From Pelosinus fermentans (GTDB lineage: Bacteria > Bacillota > Negativicutes > DSM-13327): 39,793 bases of DNA. The notes below the pieces were generated by a model that made no database searches, had not been told where the DNA came from, and worked only from the letters and a program-made list of their open reading frames with translations. Of this stretch, positions 8,350 through 16,140 are shown one piece after another (positions within the stretch are counted from its first letter, which is position 1; each line of letters starts with the position of its first letter). The position numbers and the translations under genes are program-made. The stretch spans positions 1-39,793 of the forward strand of contig DJJR01000027.1 of NCBI GenBank assembly GCA_002434245.1. Reading direction: 5' to 3'.

Positions 8350-8576
8350 ACTAGAAATGTCTGCTCAACGCAATCGGTGATGTGCTGGAGGACAGGGGCA
8401 AGCTATACCCCATGGATATCAAGAAAACTGCTACGCCTCAAAAGCAATTCACCCGTGTGTTTGGCGTGATCGACAAAGCCACTTTAGAGCGTGGAACAGG
8501 AGCTGTACTTTGTACAACTGATAGGTTGTCGGCATTTGATAGCCAGAATTTGATTGTGCCCATTTGGGGGATATAA
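8350..8576 (+). pseudogene. Remnant of an AAA_14/DUF4143-type ATPase (C-terminal end only)
   Basis: The translated stretch reads LLNAIGDVLEDRGKLYPMDI, then KKTATPQKQFTRVFGVID, and ends in LIVPIWGI. This is the typical end of DUF4143 proteins (GKLYPIEIKKTA...IVP). The N-terminal ATPase and most of DUF4143 are missing, and no ribosome binding site precedes it. It is followed at once by the hairpin at 8581-8620. A second, different remnant of the same family lies at 27517-27866. Confidence 0.7.
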
Positions 8577-8580
8577 GTAT

Positions 8581-8620
8581 AAATGCTTGGTCGTTACTGA
8601 AGTAACGACTAGAGGCATTT
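8581..8620. terminator. Hairpin of a dispersed pair (copy 1)
   Basis: AAATGC...TCGTTACT ga AGTAACGA...GCATTT. It directly follows the DUF4143 remnant. About 80% of its positions match the hairpin at 27421-27462, which also abuts a DUF4143 remnant. Likely a transcription terminator, possibly also a small repeated element. Confidence 0.55.
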
Positions 8621-8671
8621 ACATTCCTTATAGTCTACGAGTGTTATAAACACCCTAACAAAAGGAAAAGC

Positions 8672-9413
8672 ATGGAAAATGTGCTATTTAGCGATTCTGG
8701 ATTGAATATAAATTTCAATGGACGCTATTTGGATTTTCCAAGACGCTGCTTACATGCAAACCTTACCTGCAGATATCGAAAGCAACTTGTATTTGCACGC
8801 TTGGCCGATTATTATAATGATAAACAGAAAATTACCGAAAGGAATGATGTTTTAATGGCTGGATATAGCGGTATAAGCATGAGCAATAATGCTGTAGAGG
8901 CATATCAGGTGGGAAAGAAACCATCTTCAAGAATCACTAAAGAGGACATACTTAAACACGGGATCACTGAAAGTATTACTTTTTTTTAGATGGTATGTTA
9001 AGAACTGTTGCCCAGCTTGCGAATGGCACCATTCATCCCCCAAATTTAACCAAACATCATTTTATGATATTGTGGAATGTTGCAACAGATTTAAAAGATC
9101 CAATATTAACGAGCTCAAAAGTCGCTATAAAAGCCAATCAAAGCCAAAACCCAGTAAAATGCTAGATGATAAACCCTACTATGCGAAGGTAGACTACTCG
9201 ATAAGTACATACAAAGACGGGCGAAAGTATCTTACTCAGTACGCCATAATCCATAAGTGTTGGGCGTACTTTAATGACGATTATAAAAAGAAAATTAGCA
9301 GAATGCGAATTGGCGGGAAACATTTTCAAATTTCAGAACGGTATCAATCCCGACCAAAAGAAATGCCTGAAGAAGTAGCCACGGTTATATTGGAAAAGAT
9401 AAACAAGCATTGA
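8672..9413 (+). pseudogene. Frameshifted Cys-rich protein of unknown function
   Basis: Two reading frames join at a run of eight T (8980-8987). Frame 1 (8672-8989, 105 aa, AAGGA 6 nt before its ATG) stops at TTT TAG. Skipping one T continues as FRWYVKNCCPACEWHHSS and then a basic region to 9413, for a total of about 246 aa. The CCPAC...HH cluster straight after the join suggests a zinc site that belongs to the upper frame. I do not recognise the family. It could be an inactivated gene, a sequencing slip in a homopolymer, or a gene expressed by slippage on the T run. Upstream is a hairpin, downstream a structured region and a terminator. Confidence 0.55.
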
Positions 9414-9423
9414 TATTCCGCAT

Positions 9424-9510
9424 AGGGAAGTCCCAAAAGCTTTGGGTGATTTCGCAGGAAAGCCCTAGATGGAACTAGGCGGATGGATCTGCCGACAAGT
9501 TTTTGTTGAA
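9424..9510 (+). ncRNA. Candidate structured RNA or complex 3' UTR
   Basis: Several stems follow one another: CCCAAA agc TTTGGG, then CGCAG...CTGCCG enclosing CCTAG atggaa CTAGG, then a short T run (AAGTTTTTG). It lies between the frameshifted gene and the convergent terminator. I compared it by eye with GEMM-type riboswitches and found only loose likeness. It may just be the terminator region of the upstream gene. Confidence 0.3.
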
Positions 9511-9516
9511 TAATAG

Positions 9517-9565
9517 AAAATACAAGTCACCAATCCTAAATTTAGGATCGGGGACTTGTATTTTT
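9517..9565. terminator. Bidirectional terminator between converging genes
   Basis: AAAATACAAGTC pairs with GACTTGTATTTT, and inside it AATCCTAAA pairs with TTTAGGAT. A and T runs flank it. It ends both the plus-strand gene to its left and the minus-strand Rep-like gene to its right. Confidence 0.8.
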
Positions 9566-9566
9566 A

Positions 9567-10553
9567 CTATTCCGCAAGCAAATATGAGTATAAGCTTTTA
9601 AGAAAATCCACTTTGTGCCGCTTACTGATAGTGATGGGCGACACATTAATCTTAGCAAAGGTTTCCATGACATCATCAATTCTCCTGTAATTTAATGCTC
9701 TTTGCGCGAGTAGCAAAGATTTTTTCTCTGGAACCAATGCTACCAGGCGTAGCATTCGCCGCCTAAGCGTCATGTTTTTGACCTGTCTTTGAATAATCTC
9801 AAGCGCTGTCCCTTTTTTGTGAAAGGCACCAAAAGGGACTACACGCATAAATGCATCTAAAAGTATCGTCCTACTGTTTTCCAATACCTCTGCTACTTGT
9901 TTGGAGGTATCGGTTTCATTGGTATAGTTCCGAACTGCCTTTTGCTGATTCAACCGAACCTCAACTCGCAAAACACCTGCGAATTTTTCCCCTATAGCTT
10001 TTAGTTTTTTGGATGGGATTCCGGTTTTTCTATATTGAGCGGCAAGCAACCTCTTTAGATCATAAACCAAAAAATGTATGCCGTTACTGTTTCCCTCTAC
10101 ACAAAAGCCAATGTCATCCGCAAAGCAATCATACCGTACTGGAGAGAAGCCTTTAACTTTGCCTATGCGTTGTAAAACTTTTACATAGGCAGCTACTTTC
10201 TCGCTGCTGCCTACGTCAATGTCTGCCATGAAAATTATTCTTTTTACATTAAAATTGTCAAGCGTGTATTTAAAACCGAAGTAATCACGAATACATCGCT
10301 CAATCTTTGGGATTAACTTATCCGAATTAACCTCTTTGCCATTAAGAATGGTATTGGGATTTATTGTAAGTTTGACTTTTTTCTTATATTGCTGATCTTG
10401 ATATATCACCATTAGCCCCTTCGATGACATCGTCTGGTCAAGAAACTTATGGTCGTCCAACTCTTCAACTTGCTTATGAACTCTGGATAGCAATGCATGA
10501 AATTTATCATTATCTACCATCATAGTTAGCTCAACAACGCAATTAATATACAT
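9567..10553 (-). CDS. Putative replication initiation protein (phage/plasmid Rep-like)
   Basis: 328 aa. No certain family motif. The order FNVKRIIFMADIDVG..., GNSNGIHFLVYDLKRLLAAQYRKTG, then VLRVEVRLNQQKAV resembles rolling-circle-type phage/plasmid replication proteins (gene II/X group), in which a late (L)R(I/V)EV(R/Q)L strand is common. The C-terminal third is helical and basic. It is expressed from its own leader, with GGAGGG 8 nt before the ATG and that site inside a hairpin stem. The primase-helicase lies next upstream on the same strand. The Rep call is tentative; alternatives are another DNA-binding protein of plasmid origin. Confidence 0.45.
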   Translation of the reverse strand: MYINCVVELTMMVDNDKFHALLSRVHKQVEELDDHKFLDQTMSSKGLMVIYQDQQYKKKVKLTINPNTILNGKEVNSDKLIPKIERCIRDYFGFKYTLDNFNVKRIIFMADIDVGSSEKVAAYVKVLQRIGKVKGFSPVRYDCFADDIGFCVEGNSNGIHFLVYDLKRLLAAQYRKTGIPSKKLKAIGEKFAGVLRVEVRLNQQKAVRNYTNETDTSKQVAEVLENSRTILLDAFMRVVPFGAFHKKGTALEIIQRQVKNMTLRRRMLRLVALVPEKKSLLLAQRALNYRRIDDVMETFAKINVSPITISKRHKVDFLKSLYSYLLAE

Positions 10554-10555
10554 AC

Positions 10556-10609
10556 AGCAAACCCTCCACGTACCAATTTTTTTTACAAAATTGTTATGAA
10601 GGGTTTGCT
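10556..10609 (-). promoter_or_regulatory. Hairpin sequestering the Rep-like gene's Shine-Dalgarno
   Basis: AGCAAACCCT (10556-10565) and AGGGTTTGCT (10600-10609) form a perfect 10-bp stem. An inner AATTTT/AAAATT pair lies within it. On the minus-strand mRNA the 3' arm contains the AGGG of the ribosome binding site and ends 2 nt before the ATG at 10553. Folding would block translation. On the plus strand the T run after the stem could also make it a terminator. Confidence 0.6.
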
Positions 10610-10784
10610 TTTTAATGGATCGAACTGCAGTAAAATTATCGTTTAGAGTTTTCAGTGGTATTTAGTGGTCGTTTTTTTGGTTTCAGAAAAGTAAATCCAT
10701 GATTTCGTACCAACACTTACTTAATTGAAGAATAAAATTAGAAATGGCGCAATTAAACAACTGCACCGTCATGGCAAACGCACA

Positions 10785-13475
10785 TTAATCTTCGTCATAA
10801 TCAAAATCACAAATCATTTTAGCTTGACGCAGAGGAAAATTTGAAAACAAAATTACCTTACATTGATTTCGGAGAAGCCGTGCTCGCCCCACGGCTTGTT
10901 CCAATTCGCTTTCAATCATCCAAAAATTAATCTCTCTCAGATTCTCATCTTTAAACGTCATACACCAAAATCGATAGCCATTATACGTTACTAACTGCGA
11001 TGTCATTTCCTCATTTTCATCAAAATCAATCCCCATTGTAAAAGCGACTAGCTTGTAAAGAAATTCCGCATGATATGGTGTTCCTACAACGAGAATATCT
11101 TCACCTTCCATGCTATTACTGCCCTCGGTATTTCCAAAATGTAAATGTCCGATATTTTCCTTCTTGAACGTTATCACTTTGTCTGCGTCAATAGCCAAGC
11201 GCTTCATTAATCGCCGAACGATACCAGCATTGTTAGCTACACAAGTCCGGCTCATGGATTTGCTAGGATACTGAACTAATTCACCTTTATATGCAGCTCT
11301 CTTACACTCGTAGAAATTTACATTTTTTTTACGAAAAAAAGTACGGCATATTTCTTCATTAACAGTAGCTGAAACGATAATATATTTTACATTTTTGAAC
11401 GTTGCAGACTTCAAGAATGTAACAGTATCTTCTTTTAGCTTCGTATCTTTTGATGCCTTACGTAAGTAAAATCGCTTCGCTACACAAAATGTCGGGAGAT
11501 CAAAAGGTATTGTCTTGTCAACATCCATGTCATCCATGTCATCCATGTCATCCAATTCAAAGCTATTAAGTTCAATGCATGATTTTGTTTCAGCATGCTT
11601 CAACAACTGCGTTATCTTATTGAATATCCGATTATCCGTAGTTTTCTCTCCCAGCTTTTTTAAGTTTGAAACCGTTATTGATTCCTGATTAGCTATGATG
11701 CTTTTGAAAATAATGTCTTCATCTATAATGATAGCATCATATTCTCTAAGTCGCTTTTCATCCATATTTAGTAAGTACCGATGAGTAGTGATAACACTCC
11801 CGCCAAAAGTCTTTAATTCTTCACGCGCTTTCAGATATACCCTCAAACAGGGGATATCTTTCTTTTTTAACACTTCATTGATATAAGAGTGCACCGAACG
11901 ATGCTGTCCACTGCTATACATGCGTTGGATGCGACTCCATACTTTTCTGGGTATTTCACTTTTTATCTGTTCCAGAGACGGTGTTTTACCGACTTCTATA
12001 TTCATTCGTACCGCTCTATTGTAGATTTCATCTTTTAGTATATTCGTTGGTGCAGCAATTAAAAACCTATCCGTTGGATGGTCTGCCATCAGCTTCAGAT
12101 AGCTCGTTGTCTTACCAACTGATGTCATGGCCTTTACAATATGAATTTGTTCATCATTTGCACCATAAGCTTTGTAGATAGCATTGTACGTGTCAAGTTG
12201 AACTGCTTCTAAAGGATGAAAACTCTCGCTATAGCCAGGTATCCTCTCTATCATTCCTCGTTTTGGACAAACCGTAGAAAGAATATTAGTACCATGCTTA
12301 CATTTGCTCTGATAAGGGCAGAAATGATTGCAATTTTGAGGCTGATAATCATGTTGTTTCATGTATGGAATATGACGACCTACCCAAGTCTCCTTATTAT
12401 CAGAGTAAAAATCGGGGTACTTTGATAGAATAGAAGCAAACCGTCGGGAACCTGTTTCTACCTGAAGAAGATTTGTTAAAATCCCATACAATTCGTTGTG
12501 ATGCAATCTTCTTTTACCACACTCAAACTCATCAAACAATTCACACTTCTTATTTATGTCCTTAATATCTAATGATCTATAGGATTTATGATTTATTAAA
12601 GTTCTTTGGTTATTATTTTTACCGACAGAAGCGTCATTGGTGCTCAAAATTATACGATAATACTTTTCCTGGAAATTCTCGCCAATAGCTTTTATACTTG
12701 ATAAGTTTTTACTATATAGAATACAGCTTGGCGAGTTTTTCCCAATTTCATCTGACATGATGGCACCCGAGGATTCTGTCGGATCATCCATCACTGTAAC
12801 ATCTAGTAGACCGTTCTTATTTAATGCAATACCTGTCTCCTTAGAGAACTTGGCTATTCTTTCCTTGTAATGGTTTGCTTTGTACTTATCTTTCAGATAA
12901 TAGCATAGATTTCTGAATACCAATTCCAGATTGATTTCAGGTACTTTTCTATCATAGTAAAGCAATTGCTTTCCACCGTAATACATTTTTGATACGTCCT
13001 TAATACAGCTAGGATCAGCTTCAGGAAATATTGTACCCAAAGCCAGTTGTGTGGCTTCGGCTACTTTGGGGTTAGAAATAGAAACGTCGCTTAGAAACAC
13101 CGCTCGGAACTTGTTGTGGTTTTTACTTGATAACGTGTCATAGGCAAATAGAATCGGTAGTTCGTAGTGCTCGGCACGGGATTTAATTTCCTTGAATGAA
13201 ATAATCTTGTTCGGGTCTTTATTGTCAAAGTCCAAAGCAATTAGTTGCTGCTGTTCAAAACTTTCCTTACTACGTTTACCATCTTTAAAGGTAGCAGGAC
13301 AGAAAGTATGTCCCAAACTGCCCACACTGTAGGCAAAGTTCTCAATGTTTGATAAAGATAAATTCATCGTAGAATTACTAATTCTATTGCTTATAGTTGC
13401 GGCTAGCTCTCCTGTGGGTTTTGTCTCCTGATATTTTCTGTCCCAGCTGACTTTTGCGCTATTTAATTTGTACAT
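10785..13475 (-). CDS. Primase-helicase replication protein
   Basis: 896 aa. The N-terminal part fits an archaeo-eukaryotic-type primase: LIALDFDNKD near residue 80 (metal-binding acidic pair) and KFRAVFLSD near 123. A Cys cluster, C-x3-C-x5-C-x9-C, lies near 380-400. The C-terminal half is a superfamily-2-like helicase: Walker A AMTSVGKTT near 452, IIIDED near 583, IVSATV near 700. A 9-bp tandem repeat encodes DDMDDMDDMD near residue 640. I chose the ATG at 13475, 9 nt after AGGGG; a TTG at 13484 would abut that site. It probably primes and unwinds during replication of the plasmid- or phage-like module, with the Rep-like protein as partner. Confidence 0.75.
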   Translation of the reverse strand: MYKLNSAKVSWDRKYQETKPTGELAATISNRISNSTMNLSLSNIENFAYSVGSLGHTFCPATFKDGKRSKESFEQQQLIALDFDNKDPNKIISFKEIKSRAEHYELPILFAYDTLSSKNHNKFRAVFLSDVSISNPKVAEATQLALGTIFPEADPSCIKDVSKMYYGGKQLLYYDRKVPEINLELVFRNLCYYLKDKYKANHYKERIAKFSKETGIALNKNGLLDVTVMDDPTESSGAIMSDEIGKNSPSCILYSKNLSSIKAIGENFQEKYYRIILSTNDASVGKNNNQRTLINHKSYRSLDIKDINKKCELFDEFECGKRRLHHNELYGILTNLLQVETGSRRFASILSKYPDFYSDNKETWVGRHIPYMKQHDYQPQNCNHFCPYQSKCKHGTNILSTVCPKRGMIERIPGYSESFHPLEAVQLDTYNAIYKAYGANDEQIHIVKAMTSVGKTTSYLKLMADHPTDRFLIAAPTNILKDEIYNRAVRMNIEVGKTPSLEQIKSEIPRKVWSRIQRMYSSGQHRSVHSYINEVLKKKDIPCLRVYLKAREELKTFGGSVITTHRYLLNMDEKRLREYDAIIIDEDIIFKSIIANQESITVSNLKKLGEKTTDNRIFNKITQLLKHAETKSCIELNSFELDDMDDMDDMDVDKTIPFDLPTFCVAKRFYLRKASKDTKLKEDTVTFLKSATFKNVKYIIVSATVNEEICRTFFRKKNVNFYECKRAAYKGELVQYPSKSMSRTCVANNAGIVRRLMKRLAIDADKVITFKKENIGHLHFGNTEGSNSMEGEDILVVGTPYHAEFLYKLVAFTMGIDFDENEEMTSQLVTYNGYRFWCMTFKDENLREINFWMIESELEQAVGRARLLRNQCKVILFSNFPLRQAKMICDFDYDED

Positions 13476-13486
13476 AAAATTCAACC

Positions 13487-13516
13487 CCTACAAAGATTTT
13501 TTTATCTCCTTGTAGG
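13487..13516 (-). promoter_or_regulatory. Hairpin overlapping the primase-helicase Shine-Dalgarno
   Basis: CCTACAA (13487-13493) pairs with TTGTAGG (13510-13516), and AGAT with ATCT inside. In the minus-strand mRNA the 3' arm includes part of GTAGGGG, the ribosome binding site for the ATG at 13475. This is the same design as at 10556-10609. Confidence 0.55.
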
Positions 13517-13546
13517 AGCTAATTACAAAAAAATATTGTAAAAAAC

Positions 13547-13571
13547 GAAGGACGGTCAAAAACCGCCCTTC
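13547..13571. terminator. Bidirectional terminator
   Basis: GAAGGaCGGT and ACCGcCCTTC form a stem around CAAAA with one mismatch; A and T runs follow on either strand. It ends the resolvase transcript before the primase-helicase leader. Confidence 0.8.
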
Positions 13572-13692
13572 ATTTTTCTCGTTTATTCCTCGAATAACCC
13601 AATGCTTGTTTTAGCAATGTACGTTCCCGCTGTATTAGCACTGGGGTGACAGTAGATTCAATCTGTAAAATACAAATATCTCTATAGATAAT

Positions 13693-14247
13693 TTATCTAT
13701 TAGATCCTCGGACCTTCCTATAAAAAGTCGATGGTTTCATGTCCAGCCTTCGCATAGCTTCAGCCGCTGTCATGCTGCCCGCTTTCCACTTAGCGACTAT
13801 TTTGTCAAACTCCGGGTGACAAATAGGCTTACGCCCCTTGTATTTCCCCATTTCCTTAGCAATAGCAATTCCTTCATGCTGCCTTTGCAAAATGTACTCC
13901 CGTTCTAATTCCGCTACAGCACCAAAGATAGTCAGCATAAACTTCCCAGTTGGTGTTGAGGTGTCGATGGACTCTTTCTTCGAAATAAATTCAACTTCTT
14001 TCTCCGCCAGTTGGGCAATGAGTTCAAGTAAGTCACGGGTATTGCGGGCAAAGCGACTGATGGACTCAACAATAACAGTATCCCCCTGCCGAACATAGGT
14101 GAGCATCCGTTTCAGTTCTGGTCTGTCGGTATTTTTACCGCTAGCCTTGTCGATAAAGACCTCATCCACACCAAGTTCTTTTAAGAGTACCTCCTGTCGC
14201 ATCGTGTTTTGATCCGTTGTGCTTACCCTTATATAGCCGATCTTCAT
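13693..14247 (-). CDS. Serine recombinase (resolvase/invertase family)
   Basis: 184 aa, the full length of small Tn3/Hin-type resolvases. The N-terminal catalytic domain has Ser9 in IGYIRVSTTDQN, ASGKNTDRPEL, and ESISRFARNTRDLL. The helix AVAELEREYILQRQHEGI links to a C-terminal helix-turn-helix (MTAAEAMRRLDMKPSTFYRKV). GGAGGG lies 7 nt before the ATG. It probably resolves multimers of the replicating form or inverts a segment. Its upstream region holds palindromes that could be its res site. Confidence 0.92.
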   Translation of the reverse strand: MKIGYIRVSTTDQNTMRQEVLLKELGVDEVFIDKASGKNTDRPELKRMLTYVRQGDTVIVESISRFARNTRDLLELIAQLAEKEVEFISKKESIDTSTPTGKFMLTIFGAVAELEREYILQRQHEGIAIAKEMGKYKGRKPICHPEFDKIVAKWKAGSMTAAEAMRRLDMKPSTFYRKVRGSNR

Positions 14248-14272
14248 TCAGATTCCCTCCATTAAAATTGTG

Positions 14273-14347
14273 CCATTAGCCCACACTCTAATGGCTTATT
14301 GAAAAAGTGTCCCAATAGAGCTACTTTTAGATTTTTGGCACGTGCCA
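14273..14347. promoter_or_regulatory. Palindromes upstream of resolvase (possible res site)
   Basis: GCCATTAG...CTAATGGC (14273-14296) and the perfect 12-bp palindrome TGGCACGTGCCA (14336-14347) lie in the 190 nt upstream of the resolvase start. Resolvases usually bind sites next to their own gene, so this is the natural place for one. The assignment is inference. Confidence 0.35.
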
Positions 14348-14438
14348 TTGCTAAAGACAACCTTATTGATATCTAGTCTGCGCATCAGAATTCTTCATCC
14401 TTGCACAAATCATAAATATCGCCAACATAATAACATAA

Positions 14439-15041
14439 TCACATTTTCCCCTGCTCCTTCAAACTAACATAACCACCACCATTAGCACCAACTATAATAT
14501 GGTCAAGCACTTCAATGCCAATAATCTTTCCACATTCGACCAATTGCTTTGTTAGTAAAATATCTTCATTACTGGGAGTTGGATCTGAACTTGGGTGGTT
14601 ATGAAGTAAAATGCAACTAGCACATGATCTACGAATCAAACCCTTAAATGCTTCACGAGGATGCACTATACTGGCATTTAATGAGCCAATCGAAATATTC
14701 TCTCTGAAAATAACATGATTCTTGGTTGATAGACCAATCACATCAAAATGCTCAACCTGCAAAAATTCCATATCGGCACGCACTAAATCAAATACGTCTT
14801 GGGGGCTTCTAACAATAATGCGCTTACTTGCATCTGGCATATATACCTTACGAGCAAATTCCAGTATCGCGCTAAGTTGCTTCGCTTTTACTACACTAAT
14901 CCCCTTAATACTGTTGATTTCTTTTTCACTGGCGTTCATTAATTCGCTAATATTAGGGTAATTCTCAAGCAGAGCATCTACAACATATCCATTGGCACTT
15001 TCACGCAAACAACCAGCTAATAGAGTTCTCATTTCTTCCAT
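14439..15041 (-). CDS. radC: RadC-family JAB/MPN protein
   Basis: 200 aa. A helix-hairpin-helix N-terminus (IKGISVVKAKQLSAIL) is followed by the MPN domain with the JAMM signature H147-x-H149-P-x6-S157-x2-D160 (HNHPSSDPTPSNED). Members often ride on plasmids, ICEs and phages; a repair role is not proven for the family. GAGGAG lies 9 nt before the ATG. It sits between the resolvase and the DUF6744 operon and is separated from the latter by a terminator. Confidence 0.92.
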   Translation of the reverse strand: MEEMRTLLAGCLRESANGYVVDALLENYPNISELMNASEKEINSIKGISVVKAKQLSAILEFARKVYMPDASKRIIVRSPQDVFDLVRADMEFLQVEHFDVIGLSTKNHVIFRENISIGSLNASIVHPREAFKGLIRRSCASCILLHNHPSSDPTPSNEDILLTKQLVECGKIIGIEVLDHIIVGANGGGYVSLKEQGKM

Positions 15042-15068
15042 ATGCCTACACTCCTCACAAAATAAATT

Positions 15069-15093
15069 GCCAGCCCTGAATTACAAGGCTGGC
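15069..15093 (-). terminator. Terminator of the five-gene operon
   Basis: GCCAGCC and GGCTGGC form a perfect 7-bp stem around a 11-nt loop. On the minus strand it is followed by AATTTATTTT. It lies 26 nt beyond the stop of the DUF6744-like gene. Confidence 0.75.
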
Positions 15094-15118
15094 TTCTTTT
15101 AATACAATCACATAAATT

Positions 15119-16126
15119 TTATGCCACACCATTTTCAGTACTAACTCGATCTAGCATAATCCGTACCTGTTTACGCAATATATCAATGGTGGCTCGTACT
15201 TCACCAAGATTGCTTTCCAGCAGGTTTTCATATTCCGCTACTTGCTCTTTTAACTCCTGTAGCTGATAAATAGCATGATTGGCTGTTGTTTTTGAAACTA
15301 CATTCTGCGCTCGTAAGGTTACTGCAAATTCTGACGCTAACGATTTAAGCGTCTTTTTCACGTTCAACACTTGTGCATTCCCACCTAACATACTGCCAAT
15401 CTGGGAAACCTGTGATAATACATGACCGCGCAGTTTTTCCTCAAGCATTTGCTTTTGTTCAGTAGCATTCACCACAGGTAAATAGTGCATCTCTACTGCA
15501 TTGCCTGGCAGTGTTTTTACTAGCGAATTGAGCGCTTTGATCGTCGGCTCATAGGCGGCCGGTGTAAAATAGACTGCACCTGCTGGACGGACTCCAACAG
15601 CTTGGCAGTCACCCAGAGCAACTTTAATCAGCCGCCGAATATGGTCTGAGATAAAATAATCCCGATATTTGCTATATAGCACTTTCGCTTTATGCAAGGC
15701 CGGCTTGGCTTCATCGGTAAGTGCTACCGTACTTATGGTTCCCCATTGCCGTTCAAATTCGATTTCGCCAATTTTTTCATAATGAAGCCGGACGTTCTTT
15801 TTGTCTCTGACTTCTTTAATTAAGTGCCTTATCACTCGTTCTTCAGCAGATAATACTTCCCTGACCATCAATACCTCTGTCATTTCTTCATTCGAACGTA
15901 ATACACCACCAATTTCAGAAGTTGCCCTACGAAAAGCATCGCTAGGCCGAATCGGTGCAGGCACATATTTTTCAGGCAGTCCAACCGTGACAGCCAGCTT
16001 TACCAACTCGTCACGTAGTATTTCCATATCGGAAACACTAAACCACACCAAATTACCAAGGATATTATCAGTAGTACCGCCACTTACCGCATATAAAGCT
16101 GTTGTATCTTTTGTCATCATTACCAT
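15119..16126 (-). CDS. DUF6744-like protein, last gene of MoxR-VWA operon
   Basis: 335 aa, soluble, no signal peptide. Features include FTPAAYEPTIKALNSLVKTL in the middle and a coiled-coil-like C-terminus (about 280-330). I associate this order of segments with DUF6744, usually encoded next to MoxR and VWA genes; its function is unknown. GAGGGG lies 8 nt before the ATG, which follows the VWA stop by 14 nt, so the two are co-transcribed. By context it is a partner or substrate of the MoxR-VWA pair. Confidence 0.6.
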   Translation of the reverse strand: MVMMTKDTTALYAVSGGTTDNILGNLVWFSVSDMEILRDELVKLAVTVGLPEKYVPAPIRPSDAFRRATSEIGGVLRSNEEMTEVLMVREVLSAEERVIRHLIKEVRDKKNVRLHYEKIGEIEFERQWGTISTVALTDEAKPALHKAKVLYSKYRDYFISDHIRRLIKVALGDCQAVGVRPAGAVYFTPAAYEPTIKALNSLVKTLPGNAVEMHYLPVVNATEQKQMLEEKLRGHVLSQVSQIGSMLGGNAQVLNVKKTLKSLASEFAVTLRAQNVVSKTTANHAIYQLQELKEQVAEYENLLESNLGEVRATIDILRKQVRIMLDRVSTENGVA

Positions 16127-16140
16127 TATTATCGCCCCTC

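Noticed and set aside
9424..9510. c-di-GMP (GEMM) riboswitch
   Set aside because: Only loose resemblance in stem order and a GCAGGAAAGCC-like stretch; key consensus positions do not line up, and no plus-strand gene follows.
13693..14247. Serine recombinase as the integrase of the whole island
   Set aside because: It is a 184-aa resolvase/invertase without the large C-terminal domain of serine integrases; integration is better explained by tnsABCD.
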